A stretch of DNA of 57,297 nt from Rhizopus sp. PT2906 (Eukaryota > Mucoromycota > Mucoromycetes > Mucorales > Rhizopodaceae). The stretch spans positions 1-57,297 of the forward strand of contig JAMYHX010000268.1 of NCBI GenBank assembly GCA_025529335.1, given 5' to 3'. Position 1 is the first letter of the stretch, and each line of letters begins with the position of its first letter. Shown in pieces: positions 22,958 through 35,033 of the stretch. The translations under genes and the position numbers were made by a program. Below the pieces are notes generated by a model, which worked only from the letters and a program-made list of their open reading frames with translations, was not told where the DNA came from and ran no database searches.

Positions 22958-25900
22958 TTTAATTGTATTTACAAAAAAAAAAAAGTTAAAGAAAAAGGGA
23001 TGTGTTTAGGTCAAACAAGATTGAAAGAATACGTTCTTTATATATAACATCCACGGAAATATAGACAGCGGTCAGTAAATTGTCAAACCAATAATTCTGT
23101 AGACATGTTATCTTTAGCCAATGAAAAAGCCAAAATCAATTTTCGCACAATTTATTCCCTTTTTTCGCACGATGAACATTTTACTCTGCGAAACTGTATT
23201 TCTTTTTAAAGCAATTCAATCCTATTATAGATAATAAGGTTACTTTTTTTCTTATTAATGTCAAATCTTGATCTCTGATAACATGTCCCATTTTCCGAGA
23301 ATATGGAAATACAGAATTTGAATAGCACAAGTATGTGTCATAGCAACAGTTGCACGTTGCTACAATTCAATCTGTTACCATGCAGCATAAATGTTAATAG
23401 ATGCATTGACGAGGTAAAACTTTTTTTCTGTTTACTTCTTATGGTTGTTTAAAGGGTTTTTAATTTGCACATGACTCATTGACGAAGTTTAAAATTGAAG
23501 CAATCTGATTTGATATTCATTCTGGCTTGATTTGTGGAGTGAGCAGTTTGTGTAAAGACAGAAATTCATGTGCTATCCATGTCTATATTAGTTTTTTCTT
23601 TCCTTTTATTACACTTCTACACATGTCCGCGCATCTACACTTTCTGGGGTAATCCTTTTTACATTTATAGAATTCTATGCTCCAAAGTTATTATTTTTTA
23701 TGGACATTGACTCTAGAGGGGAGGTGAGATAGATTGTAGGATGGAATATGTATCGGCTATACTATAAATTCAGCTTTTGAGAGGAGCTCATTGCTTTCTG
23801 TTGCACTGATCTGAGTTACGCCAATCCAGCGTAGATGGCCAGTTTTATTTTCTTTAGACTTTTGATTCATTCTTTCTAATGAGCTACTTGTTATCTATTT
23901 TAAGTATTCCACGAGTTTTGTGATTTTCATAACTATCGCAAAGTGTTTACTTTTCAAGCATTTCACCCTTTTCTTACATTTCATGAATTGCATCTCTTGA
24001 TTTTTTTTTTCTTCTAAAGTCCCTTAGTGCATATAACATAAAGTGCCACGAGACATAGAAAAAGATGGACCTGATTGCTCCATTTTGGGCAGCTCGACAC
24101 TTTCTCCAGCAAACCAGACAGTGTTACCCACTTATCATTGAACCCTGTTTCTCGGAGCTCATTCATATACCTGCAATAGGAATGATTGGCAACTGCAATA
24201 ATATTTTCTCTACTCTCTGAATGGCGCTCGAGAATCATAAAGCTCAACAAGAGCATCGTATAGAAGTTGGATTGGCACATAGTGTCGAGGATTACACATT
24301 CTTACCAGTAGTGCAGCGTCTCAATGCCATGTTGATGCGAGAAAGAACACTGTGTTGGTTAATTTCATTCTAAGTATATGCACAGCTATAATTGACGTCT
24401 ATTGAAGAGAGGTCATCAGGTTTCATGGCTAACCATTTTAGATTATGCTACTCATTAAGAAGCGTCTTTAGACGCTTCTCGTACAAATTGACAACATCTA
24501 TAACAGACTATAGGGCACACTTGCATCTTAATGGACAAAAGCATTGAGAAGCTTTTGTGCATCAATGCACAAGCAGTTTTTGTGCAGCAAAGAGGACCAC
24601 ACGCAAGGTTAAATGTCGGTTGATGTATGCGCCGTTAATGACAAGCTAATTATAATTTACAAAGTAAACATGACATGTACGAGCAGGTACATGACACATA
24701 ATCTCAATCCAGTCTTTCGTTCAACTATAAAGCAAGGAGCATTAAAGTCAAATGTAATGTATATCCTCATCTTGGAAGTCATTTGCGAGTGTGTTGATAG
24801 AAATGGTCTTGTAGGCTCAATAACAATCATATTAGAATAAGAAAAATGGTGATTGTTTTGTAAGCATCGCACAAATGATTTTTTTTTTTTGAACTAAAAA
24901 AGCCTCAAGATTCTGATCATCTGCTGGTTGGTTAATATGAACCAAGATCATTTGATATTTCTGAACGGAATGTTTGTGTAAATTATGGAAACTCAGAACG
25001 TACAACCATCTCATAAAGGCATCTAATGAAATGATACTCTACTGCGGCGCTTTTACCAATGAATTTACAACAATGAACTACAAATGCTTCTAAAACGAGA
25101 CATCCAGTCTTACGTTATATGACACGCTTTGGTGGCACTGGTCAAGCCTCATTTTATATAACTTATTAATTGATATAGAATTGAGTTTTACTATGTAGTG
25201 GATACATGTTCACTAGTATGGTAACAGCAATGTTAACTACAGATACTTGTTCTTTAGAAAAAACAAGTCAATGCTTAATGATAATACCTGTACGTATAAA
25301 TTCGGCATTTTTTTGTATAGTGATACATTCTGAACAGATTCGTCAAGTAAAAGCGGATATTCATGAGTCCTACTTGGTAACGTGATGGCTTTTAAGTTAA
25401 CGTATAGCAAATAGACTTTATGCAGTCGAAATATTTACACTTCTTCTATATCACCGCTTTTCATCATGAAGAAGTCAAGTTAAAGAGATTGTAAATGAAC
25501 GATCACACTGTTTATTAGTTTAATTGAGTTATAGATGTAACTGACAAAAATAAATGATTGTCGCCAGTTTATTTGCTTGACATTGCAGACACGAAAGGAA
25601 CGATAACTTGGTCTGACTTTATCACGACTAATAATAACGGAATTGCTGAAACTTGTGATAAAAAAAAACTCAACTTGCACATATTAAAGACTTTTGGAAG
25701 TCGTGCTTTACTTTTGTTGTTGAAAATGAAACAGGTACTTTCTTGCGATAAGAATTAGCTTTTAGCTCTTCCAGCTCAATTTCCACATCTTTTACAACAA
25801 GAGTAATGTCCTATCACATCTTTCGTCTTCATTCCGGCAATCGTACGATTGGTGGCACTGTAGATACAGCTGAATAATGTTTTAACATTGAGTGTAACAT

Positions 25901-26153
25901 TAGACAATTACCAGCATCCAAATGACTGCTTTACTTGTACACAAATATACCAGAGTTCTCCTATAATACATTATTATCAAAAAAGGAGGAAGAAAAAGAG
26001 AAATTAAACAAAAGGACAATAGAAGGGAAAAAAAGGGGGGAAGAGAGAGAGGAGAAATGGGTATCTTTTGATTTTTAAATTATTTTCTACTTTTTTCCCA
26101 CTTTTATATTTTTATTTCAAAAGAAAGAGGGAAAGAAAAGTCAAAGGAGAGAA
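22958..26153. other. 3.2 kb divergent intergenic region
   Basis: Holds the promoters of the OPT transporter and of the DHHC gene. CCAAT motifs occur near 23115, in a stretch resembling the transposon end (see findings). Two perfect hairpins lie at 24458-24479 and 24555-24572. A minus-strand ORF at 24014-24280 looks like a protein remnant but I cannot place it. Purine-rich DNA (25990-26150) precedes the DHHC start. Confidence 0.5.
24458..24572. repeat. Two perfect short inverted repeats
   Basis: Arms agaagcgtct/agacgcttct with a 2-bp loop at 24458-24479, and ttgtgcat/atgcacaa with a 2-bp loop at 24555-24572. Either could form a hairpin in RNA or DNA. No T-run or conserved RNA fold follows, so no RNA class is assigned. 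Confidence 0.7.
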
Positions 26154-27733
26154 ATGGTTTCTTTCCTTTTTAAATACAATAGCAACGCATATTGGGAAAA
26201 GAATGAATGGTCTAGAAAGCATGGATACAGTCGACCGTTAGATACCTATTTTATACTACAATGGGTTAGTTCACTGACCTTGGATATTGGTTTCTTTGGA
26301 TTCTTGACACATTTCGTCTCAGATTATACAACATCTGTGAGTGAATCAGCTAGTTTACAAGCAGATTGGACAGAATTTCGGAATACAGCTCAAATTCCTT
26401 GGTGGATAAGTTGGAATGCTGTCATCATGTTTGGATTAAGTGGACTTGTCAAAGCATTGAGTGTGACAACTTCATTGATTGACACTGAAGATTTAGCAGT
26501 AAAGCAACAGCAAGTGCCTCGAAGTCAAACATATATCAAGCGATTTGGTATTCCTGTGATAGATAGTTATACAGGAATATGTAACATTTGTCGGGTTAAA
26601 GTGTAAGTGATAATGTATTAGAAAGGGTTGCGAATTTTAATCCACAGAGGGGGGGCGTTAGAGCCAAGACGACACGGCATTGTAAATTGTGCAACAAGTG
26701 TATCGATGCTATGGATCATCACTGCAAGTGGTTGAATTGTTGTATTGGAAAAAAGAACTACAGGTAGTTTTGCATGCACAAACACAGAAAAGAAGAAAAA
26801 CAAAGCTTACAATCTCAAGAGTGTTTTTGTCACTAGTAGCATGCTCTTTTTTGGCTTTAACCTGGTACCTCTACACAGCTTTTTATGTTACGTATATCGG
26901 ATTTTATAGGAAGAATGTGTTTCTTGTACATGGTAATAGAACACAAGATGTGTATGTGTTTCATTCGCATAAATGGGCTAAAACAATTTATGATAAGCGC
27001 TCCGTTTGTTCTCGGTACAAGATATCAACGATGATATAAATGGATTTTTTTATATTTGTATGGCACTCGTATTGGTCGTTACGTTACTTGCAATGGTATC
27101 ATTTATTGCCATCACAAGGCTCTTCGTATTCCATATACAATTAGGTATGTCTGTGGCTTACATGTCATCCTCTATGGAAAAAGGGAGATATTTTATGTTA
27201 AATAGCTCAATAATCACTCACATTATTATTAACCAATAGTTAAACTGAATATGACTACGATAGAGTATTTGAATAGAAGACCAGTATATTATGAAGACAA
27301 TTATTCAGAATATACATCTGAAGAAGACGAGGATGAGAGCCATTCGAAGCGATACAAAAACCGTTTCATGCGTCTTGTTACACATAAATTACGCCGTACC
27401 TGGATGATTGTGGCACGTAATGGTTATCAGAAATTAAACAGCACCAACACACATATCAAACGACCATTTTGTCTGCCGTCATTTACTAATACTAATACTA
27501 TCAATCCTGCATCATCCAGTCTGTTACCTAAACGTGATACCCCACTTGACATGGAAGATTTTCTTGCAACAAAAACTATAAGGCCTGTTATCATTGATGA
27601 ACAAGAGATAGACATAGACATGACACTGTTGTCAGAGAAACGATTGCCGAGTACAAGTAAGATATCTAGAATCCTAGATATTTCAGAAGACGAAGCTCTA
27701 TTACAAATAAGACAAAACATGCATCAAAACTAA
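26154..27733 (+). CDS. DHHC-type palmitoyltransferase
   Basis: Predicted 438 aa from exons 26154-26600, 26648-26763, 26820-26932, 26998-27144, 27240-27733. The zinc-binding cysteine-rich domain runs CNICRVK...TTRHCKLCNKCIDAMDHHCKWLNCCIGKKNYR and contains the catalytic DHHC. Two hydrophobic segments precede it and two follow (LSLVACSFLALTWYLYTAF and MALVLVVTLLAMVSFIAI), the standard four-helix layout. The wording around DHHCKWLN is closest to the ZDHHC1/11 branch. It S-acylates cysteines of membrane proteins at the ER or Golgi. The ~165-residue tail is acidic and then basic. The arrestin-fold gene starts 241 bp downstream on the same strand. Confidence 0.92.
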
Positions 27734-27974
27734 GCAAAAATGTCTCTGGTAGTAACAATGATAAACCAAATAAAGACTCACATGCTGTTACACTATCAGT
27801 TCAAATAATGATAATATGTATGCACACACTGACGCGTTATTTATATAAGCAAAAAAGTAGGAGTTTAATAAAGGAGGGCTTGCTTAAATTCCTTTTTCTT
27901 TCTTTTTCCTTTTTTCTCTTCTTTCTCTCTCTCTCTCTTTGTTTTCTATTCTTTTAAAAAAGTCGCGTGTGGTT

Positions 27975-29122
27975 ATGACAAGTGATAGTCTTCATATTCA
28001 TTTGGATCAAGATGTATTTGCATTGGATGGATTCAGACCCAATGCATCAAGTCAAATCAAAGGATACATTCAACTCTACTCAGAATCATTTCCTACATGG
28101 AATATCCAGATTCAACTTGTAGGAAAGGAACAGATCGAAAATACTACAAGAGTGATCATTGATGATACTTTCCATCTGCCTATGAACTGGATGGCAGTCG
28201 CCAATGATAAGAATATGTATAGACTACCATTTATGCTAACTGTGCCTAATAATATACCAATCTCATGTCAAGTGAATCATAATGGTAATGGTATCTATTA
28301 TATAATTCAAGTCTACTCCAAGCAGACGGTGATACGACAGCCCATACAATTCTATAAATCATTTCATCATGACACAATACCAAGAAGAGTTTTCTGGGGA
28401 ATTGCTAAACAATCCATTAATAAGTGGCAATATGAGTTGGAATTTCCAAATGCTTTTGACTTAACAAATGCAAATACTGGTTATCTGTCTATTCGGTTAA
28501 GATCCAATTCAAAGAACTCGGCTGGTTATCATTGCTTGGTGACATGTCAAATTACTCAGACTGTGCATACAAAAGGGTAACTACACAAAAATAGAGAGAG
28601 AAAGAGACCAGGAAAAAGGTTAACCTGAAACACACATTTAGATTTAAAAATCAACAAAATGTGCTTATGACTACCTCTGAGTTACTCAGACAACCTAATG
28701 CAACATGGACTGAACCTTGTCATATTGAATTTGAGTTGGGTCATCCTATGTTATTACCAACAGTTCATAATCAAGGGCTATCCGTTTTACATTCAATGCA
28801 GATAACATGCTTATTCACAAAACATGGCGAATCTGATTGTATCTTGAACTTTGATTTCCCCCTAGACATCAGTGGTTTCATCTGTCCATCGCCTTCAAGT
28901 ACACCCACTGTACTTTCTGCTTCATTCACAACCAATGCATCGAATACAACTATTGACGATAAGCCAAGTAGTGTTAGTAGTATTAGCAGTAGTAATAGTA
29001 TCATCACATCATCCGACATACAGTCTTGTCAAATGCAAAAACAAGAACAGCAAACGGAAACAACCAAGCCTAATTTCACTTTAAAATCCATATTTGCTGC
29101 CATTCCTTTTTTTAAATTTTAA
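27975..29122 (+). CDS. Arrestin-fold protein (ART/ARRDC-like)
   Basis: Predicted 360 aa, exons 27975-28576 and 28642-29122. The N-terminal half is beta-rich with an arrestin_N-type opening (IHLDQDVFALDGFRPNASSQ, then IKGYIQLYSESFPTWNIQIQ) and YRLPFMLTVPNNIPISC, which resembles the LPF.ip motif of these folds. The second half has the arrestin_C-like FELGHPMLLPTVHNQGLSVLH. The tail is Ser/Thr-rich. Fungal alpha-arrestins link plasma-membrane transporters to a Nedd4-type ubiquitin ligase through PPxY motifs; I see no PPxY here, so this may be a non-adaptor member. I start at ATG 27975, after a CT-rich leader. Confidence 0.68.
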
Positions 29123-30204
29123 ATAATAAAAGTATGCACACATATGCATGTAGTTAATACATGTGCGTTTATGGAAGAAAGGGATTTACTTTGATTGTTT
29201 TGTCTCAGAAAAACCCAGAATAGATCTGAGGTTATACAGATGAACAAGGTTTTGTATGTTTTTCGTAAAGTTTCAGTTTCTTTTGGTGTAATAAGCTTAA
29301 AGAAAAATAAAAGAAAAAGGAAATCCATGTTACCAAAAGAAAAAAGCCTATACCATCTGATCTTCTTTATGTCCGTTTCATACACCCACGACTGGCTTCG
29401 ACCGTTTATTATATATATATATATATATATGCAGGTCACTGTACATGCAAGATCTACGGAATACTCGGCAAGTTGTCAAGCAAAATGATTAAAACTCTGT
29501 TTTGTCCAAATAGTTCTTTGTATTCTCTATTTTCTATGTACTATGTAAAATGAGTATGCGTAAACCTTGAGTTTTATTGTTTCAAACTTTTCTCTCACAA
29601 AGGAGCTTATTTTAATCTTGTCAATCCTTCGATAAATGATCATGGACCTTTGAGCAACATAAACGACTCTCTATTTAAAGTAATTTTGTGTGACTTGCAG
29701 GGTTAGTGTAGATCGACAATACAGCGCGCGTCTGTGTATGAAGGGCTTCCTTACCAGGTATTGTTGACTTTTTTTTTTTATTGTATATATCAGACAGAGA
29801 TCGCCTTGACTGTGTACTTTTTCCTTGAAAGACCTGAAACCAATTCGTTTGAAATACATGATGAAACAAAATGAATGGTTTCTCTACGTTGACATCTCTT
29901 TTTGTGATAATTCGTGATCTTTTTCATGATGATACCGCAGACATTATATCATTGGGTCCCGTTTGTTAATCATTATATCTGCTTTGCAGTGTTAATATCT
30001 TACTTGTGACATCAACCCTGATATCATTAAAGCTCAGACACGAAAAGCTACTGGTTGATTTACCTAGAATTCTTCATTATACATTATATTTCTTAATCTG
30101 CCTTAAAGTTTCAAAGTTTTGTGTGCATATTTGTGTGTACGTATGTTTTGTCGGTGAGAATACGCCTGGTCTAATGATTGTGTGGAGGTGCGTATGTAGA
30201 TCAA

Positions 30205-30249
<45 letters not shown>

Positions 30250-30500
30250 GGTCCCAGCAAATTGTTTTTCCCTAAAAGAATGTGTTTTACAGATAATCAA
30301 CTCATTCAAATCAGTGGCCACTCTCATCTTTCTTCTTTGAAAATAGTCCTATTGGATCCCACGCTATGGCTGATCATGGTTAGGCTGATAAAATTCAAAT
30401 TTCGACCGCAGTAGTAAAAAATCATCTTAAAATATACACATTTCTCTGTTATTCTTTAATGCATTTTTTCACAAAATCTATTACAAACATATGTTCCATT
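29123..30500. other. Convergent intergenic region
   Basis: Lies between the 3' ends of the arrestin-like and Sec14-like genes. It contains a (TA)n run near 29409-29430 and a 39-base poly(T) tract at 30207-30245. No gene seen. Confidence 0.6.
30207..30245. repeat. Poly(T) tract, 39 bases
   Basis: Uninterrupted T run in the convergent intergenic region. Confidence 0.9.
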
Positions 30501-31611
30501 TTAGTTATACTCAATGACTTTATATGGATTTCCAGTTCGTTCGAGAAGGGCTGACCAATAAGGCTCCAATTCAAATAAATAGTTGAATTTACCACCAAAA
30601 TCACATTCTAATTGATCTGGGTCGATATAATCCTGTATATGAACCCATTCATTACTCGTGCTCTTTGTATCCTTTTCCTTTTCTGAATCATAGACAAACT
30701 TGATCTTATTTTTCGTCACTGGATCCATGAAGGGTGAAATCACCTTAAAAGTAGCAAAAAAGAACCATGGAGCTAACATGGGATTAGATACATAAGGTGT
30801 ATAAAAATAAACTTACACTTGACGACAAAAGCAATTCCAAGTCGTTCAGGGTAATGGTTTCCTAAAATATCCAAAAATTTTTTACAAGTGGCTACACTTG
30901 GATTATGTGAAGCTGATGAATCCTTAAAGTCAACAATGATGGCCAAGTTTTCTACTAATTCTGGCATCAATCGAATTCCTCGTTCTAGGCTGAATACGAT
31001 ATGTTTAATTTGTCTATCTGCGTCTTTTGAATTCTGAAGTCGGGGTCTCATAATCCAGACAGGTCTGCCGCATTTATCAAACCCGTTAAAATACATTTTA
31101 CCCGTTTCCGCCTAAGACATGAAAAGAAGAGGGTTATAATGTGTTAATAATCTGTATATCTTTTTTTTTACTTCAGGTTTGATGTATTCGGGATCCAGTT
31201 GATCAGGACGATAGTCACGTCTCCAACGTACTGTGTTCTCCAACATCGTCTTTGCATTCTATTATGGGGAAGAATTAGTTTAGTTTATCCGGCTAATTCA
31301 TCGTCACATACCTCATAGTCCCATTTTCTCGCCCGCATGTATCTTTTCAAGGTTGCCTCGGTAATAAATCCCTTCTCATTAGGATAATACTCATGATCCT
31401 TTGGAAGCATGATCGACTCAATATAATTCCTTAGTTTTTCAAGTTTATCCTTTTGTTCACTTGTCAGTGATGCCTGTTGAACAGGTGTATACTCGTTGGT
31501 CGGTGTTAGCTTGGGCTCGTGAATAACCGGACCGAATTTTTCCACAAGTCCAGTCTCTGGAAGCTTCAGACTTGCATTTGAGTTGGATTTAAGTCTATTG
31601 AATACATTCAT
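30501..31611 (-). CDS. Sec14-like CRAL-TRIO lipid-transfer protein
   Basis: Predicted 317 aa, exons 31312-31611, 31172-31258, 30817-31111, 30501-30772. The N-terminal helical lobe (EATLKRYMRARKWDYE) precedes the CRAL-TRIO lipid-binding domain with GKMYFNGFDKCGRPVWIMRP, LAIIVDFKDSSASHNPS and HYPERLGIAFVVK, ending SPWFFFATFKVISPFMDP. These are the standard Sec14 landmarks; soluble proteins of this family exchange phosphatidylinositol with a second lipid between membranes. The spacing PWFFFATFKVISPFMDPVT is like the Pdr16/Sfh branch, but the subfamily is uncertain. The start was chosen as the first ATG in frame, followed by a poorly conserved 50-residue leader. Confidence 0.88.
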
Positions 31612-32045
31612 GTTGTCGGACCGAAAGAAGGGGAAAAAAAAAAGAGAAAGAGAGAGAAAGAAAGAAATAAAAATAAAAAAAGAAATATATGGTAAGCGCG
31701 TAAATTTAGTCGTTCTGTGAAACAAATGCATTTCGCGCAGAATGATGGCATTAAATACTCTTATTGGCTCGGTAAAAGAAAAAGCCCTGAAGTGATGTAT
31801 CTAAAAGGACAAGGAAATTTTTTAATCCGGTCTGACGTTGTATAAACCAATGACTTTTTCATAATTCGAGGAAAAACTGTTTCTCTTTAGCAATTCTTAT
31901 TTCTCTGTTTCCTTGGCAATATAGTATGATTCACTTGGCAACAGATTGTCTTGATGATAACAGGGACGTCTTTACAATTTGACTGTTTTATATCTTTTAA
32001 ATCAATTTATTCAATATTTATTTACACAAGAACGAAGAAAGTTAT
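31612..32045. other. Intergenic, Sec14-like gene promoter
   Basis: AT-rich with a long purine run just upstream of the Sec14-like start (31621-31685). Nothing else seen. Confidence 0.6.
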
Positions 32046-34534
32046 TTACAAATTGTTACTTTTTAGTTTCTTATTGCTTTCAGGTTGTTGCTGTCCTTCA
32101 AACTTCCTTTTCATATTTTCAATCTTTCTGCGCATAGCAGACCGAGCGAACGCATCATCCTCATCCTCATCCTCATCATCTTGTTTACGCTTTCGAGGAA
32201 GCACTAGTTCTTCTTCTTCCTTGTCGGATGTTTCCTGACGCTGTTCCTCCTCCTCCTCCTCATCTTCGTCAGATGTATTGAAATAATCTTCCTCCACTTG
32301 ATCCATTGATGACCAGGCAGTGGCAGGAGTCGGAGACTCAACGGTAACAGAGACTGGGCCAGCCGCAGCTTTTTCTTCTTCTTTAGGAGCATCTGCTGTT
32401 AGAGTAGACAATTGCTGTGCCAGCTTGTCACCGACCGTAGTTTGTTCTATGCGAAAGGATTCTAAAGATGGACGGAAATTGGTCAAGAGATGCTGGAGGA
32501 TCTGCTTGTTGTTGGCCTTTCGAATAGACTCAAACATAGCTAAACAAGCAGAAGACACCAGGTTATCCTTTGCGCTGTTCTGGGCGGCAATACCAACGAT
32601 GGGCTCAAATACCTCATTCTTCAAAAAATGAGTGTAAAAGAATTCGTCACGAAGATCAAAGCAGATGCGTAAGAAACGCACTGGACAGAGCTGTAGCGAA
32701 AGGTGATTGGCACGGCAGAGAAGCATGATCTTTGGGAAAAGGTCATTTGTCAAGAGGAAATACTTTAACCGGAACCCATGGATTTTTAGCAAAATGATGA
32801 GAAGGTCCATGAGCTTGATGGTCAAGTCGGCTTGATCACGAGAAAAGACAAAGCAGCCAACATCGTTCACCTTAAAGTCGTCGGATTTCATAGTAACCAT
32901 GAGCTTGTACAGTTGCTTCATGTAGTCACCATACATCATTGTCAAAAACTCTTCTTGGTCGCTGCTGTTCATATTCACTTCTGTCAGCAGCCTGATCGAG
33001 TTAAAGATAGAATCTCGAAGCTCAAAGTCACTGTTAGCTCCTTCTATCAAAAAGTCCATAAACGTCTTTCCGTTCTCTTGGTGGAATTGTTCGACAATCT
33101 GGGTACGGACAGTAGCAGGGTCGATTTGCACAAGGGTATCAAGCATGATGAGCGATTTACGCTTCATGTCCTCTGCTTCAGTAGCAAAGATGGAGCGAAG
33201 AATATCAATTAGACCGTTATGGGCAAAAGCCTTGTAGAATTCTTGGCGATCGGTAATGTCGAGTGTTTTTCCCATGTCAAATAGACCATATATAAAGCCA
33301 AAGCCTTCCTTCTTGCGTGAGAGGTCACCATCAGTGATGGCACGAACTACATCATTCACAAGTGATTCGTCATGTTGAACTAACAACAGAATCCTCTTGT
33401 TTTTCCTCTTGATTAATTCTGTCACGCTTGTTATAAACTGCTCAACGTCCGGACCTGATTCTTGGTTGGACAAGACTGTGATGAGGTACCTGAGACGGAA
33501 GACGTCATTGATTTCTTTTGTTAACTGGCTGTTGGCCGATAGTTCTTGTAGGCGAGACTGAGCCGAGCCGGCATTTTGGATCGTTTCTCTATGTGTATAT
33601 CGGCAGTTGGGATTTTTAGGGTAATATTCAAGTATGCCGAGGAGAGAAGGGAAGGTGAACTCTTGGATGATGTGTTCCAAAAGTGTATCTTCGTCCAAGA
33701 AGAGGATTTCGAGCATTAGATAATATAATTGATGAAGGTCACTATGTGCTTCCAAATCTTCAAGATTGTTAAATGTTTCAATGATTTGTTGAAAATAGTT
33801 GGATTGAAGGATCCATTTGGCATAAAATTCTTTTTCCATGGGGTTGGCGATTTGAAGAATGTCTGTGATATCTGCAATATGTTGAATGGTCAGATTAGGA
33901 AGTTTGCAATAGCTAGCCATATCAACAAGAGAGGAATCATTATGGCTGAATTCGACATCATGATCATATTCTTCATCATCAGAGGTGTTATCTGATCCAG
34001 TAGCATGCTGTGATAATACAACAGGACGATCAAAAACAATACCCTTCTTTATCAGTTTGTCCCTAAGAAACAAAGAAATGAGTCTTGTTTACATCATAAG
34101 CACACATACACATACCACACTTCTTGACATTTTGCAGGATCTTGAAAACTTATGGCCAGATCTTTTGCATCTTCAGTAAATAATATAAGTTTATCTATGA
34201 GATGTGTTAATCATCACAGGGGGGAAGAAACCATACTTGATTACTACCTTGTTGTCTTTGGTACATCTTTGATGGTTCAACATCAAAGCAATAAAGTTCG
34301 TCATTGTCATCTTTATCTGATACGATTCGAATCTGGTCAGAATTGTTGTTGTCGTCGTCAGTGCTGTCCTAGAAGAGATTTTAAAAAAAATTTTAGTTTA
34401 TATGTTTATGGAGAGCGCGTTGATCTTACTGTATAGTAACAGTGACCAATACATAGATCAATCCAATTTTGGTTTTCGTCTAGTTCATATAATTTCACAA
34501 GTTTAGATGTGGCTGTTTGTTGTGGAGGGGGCAT
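32046..34534 (-). CDS. PSY2: Protein phosphatase 4 regulatory subunit 3 (SMEK/Psy2)
   Basis: Predicted 773 aa, exons 34430-34534, 34248-34368, 34116-34194, 32046-34062. The N-terminus (KLYELDENQNWIDLCIGHC, then LILFTEDAKDLAISFQDP) is the PH/EVH1-like domain that recognises PP4 substrates. The long armadillo/HEAT-like middle carries the family signature from KLPNLTIQHIADI through GILEYYPKNPNCRYTHRETI. The last ~150 residues are acidic (EDEEEEEEQ) with basic KRK stretches that look like nuclear localisation signals. With the catalytic subunit and R2 it forms the PP4 complex that dephosphorylates DNA-damage and centrosome targets. The EVH1-like domain seems shorter than in animals, with an Asp/Asn-rich insert. 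Confidence 0.9.
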
Positions 34535-35033
34535 TATTATTATTATTGTTGTTGTTGATGAATAACAAGTAGTAGTAGTAGTAGTAGATTGGGTAAAATA
34601 ATAAGAGAATAATATGATATCTGTAGTATTATTAATAACAGTTAGCTTCTTCTACTTGGATAAATATAACAATACCTTTTTTTGGCCCTTGAAGTTTATA
34701 GAGTTTATTCTTAAACAAGAATAGAGCTTAAAAAGGGATTAAAGATAAAATACCCTTTTTTTTTTCCTTGAATTAAATCATTTAAACAAACGACAATTGT
34801 GACGCAGAAAAAAAAAAAAAAAAAAAAAAACGAGCAATGTTTGTTTAAAAATGGAAAATGGGTATTCAAATTAATGCAGTTTTCCTTTTTATTTACCATA
34901 AACTGGATCAGGGACAAGATTGAGCTCATAATATATCTAAAGAAGACGATTATATGTATACTTTATTAAAAGACGATGATATATAGTTATCTGTATAAAA
35001 TGAGAGAAAAGGTTCAAAGACGTTTCTTTATTG
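34535..35033. other. Intergenic; PSY2 promoter and LRR-gene 3' end
   Basis: Contains triplet repeats (ATT)n, (GTT)n and (GTA)n at 34533-34590, just upstream of the PSY2 start codon, and a 30-base A run near 34807. No gene. Confidence 0.65.

Noticed and set aside
24014..24280. Minus-strand 88-aa ORF (contains YMNELRETGFN)
   Set aside because: Looks protein-like in its middle but I cannot assign a family or find splice partners; not reported as a gene.
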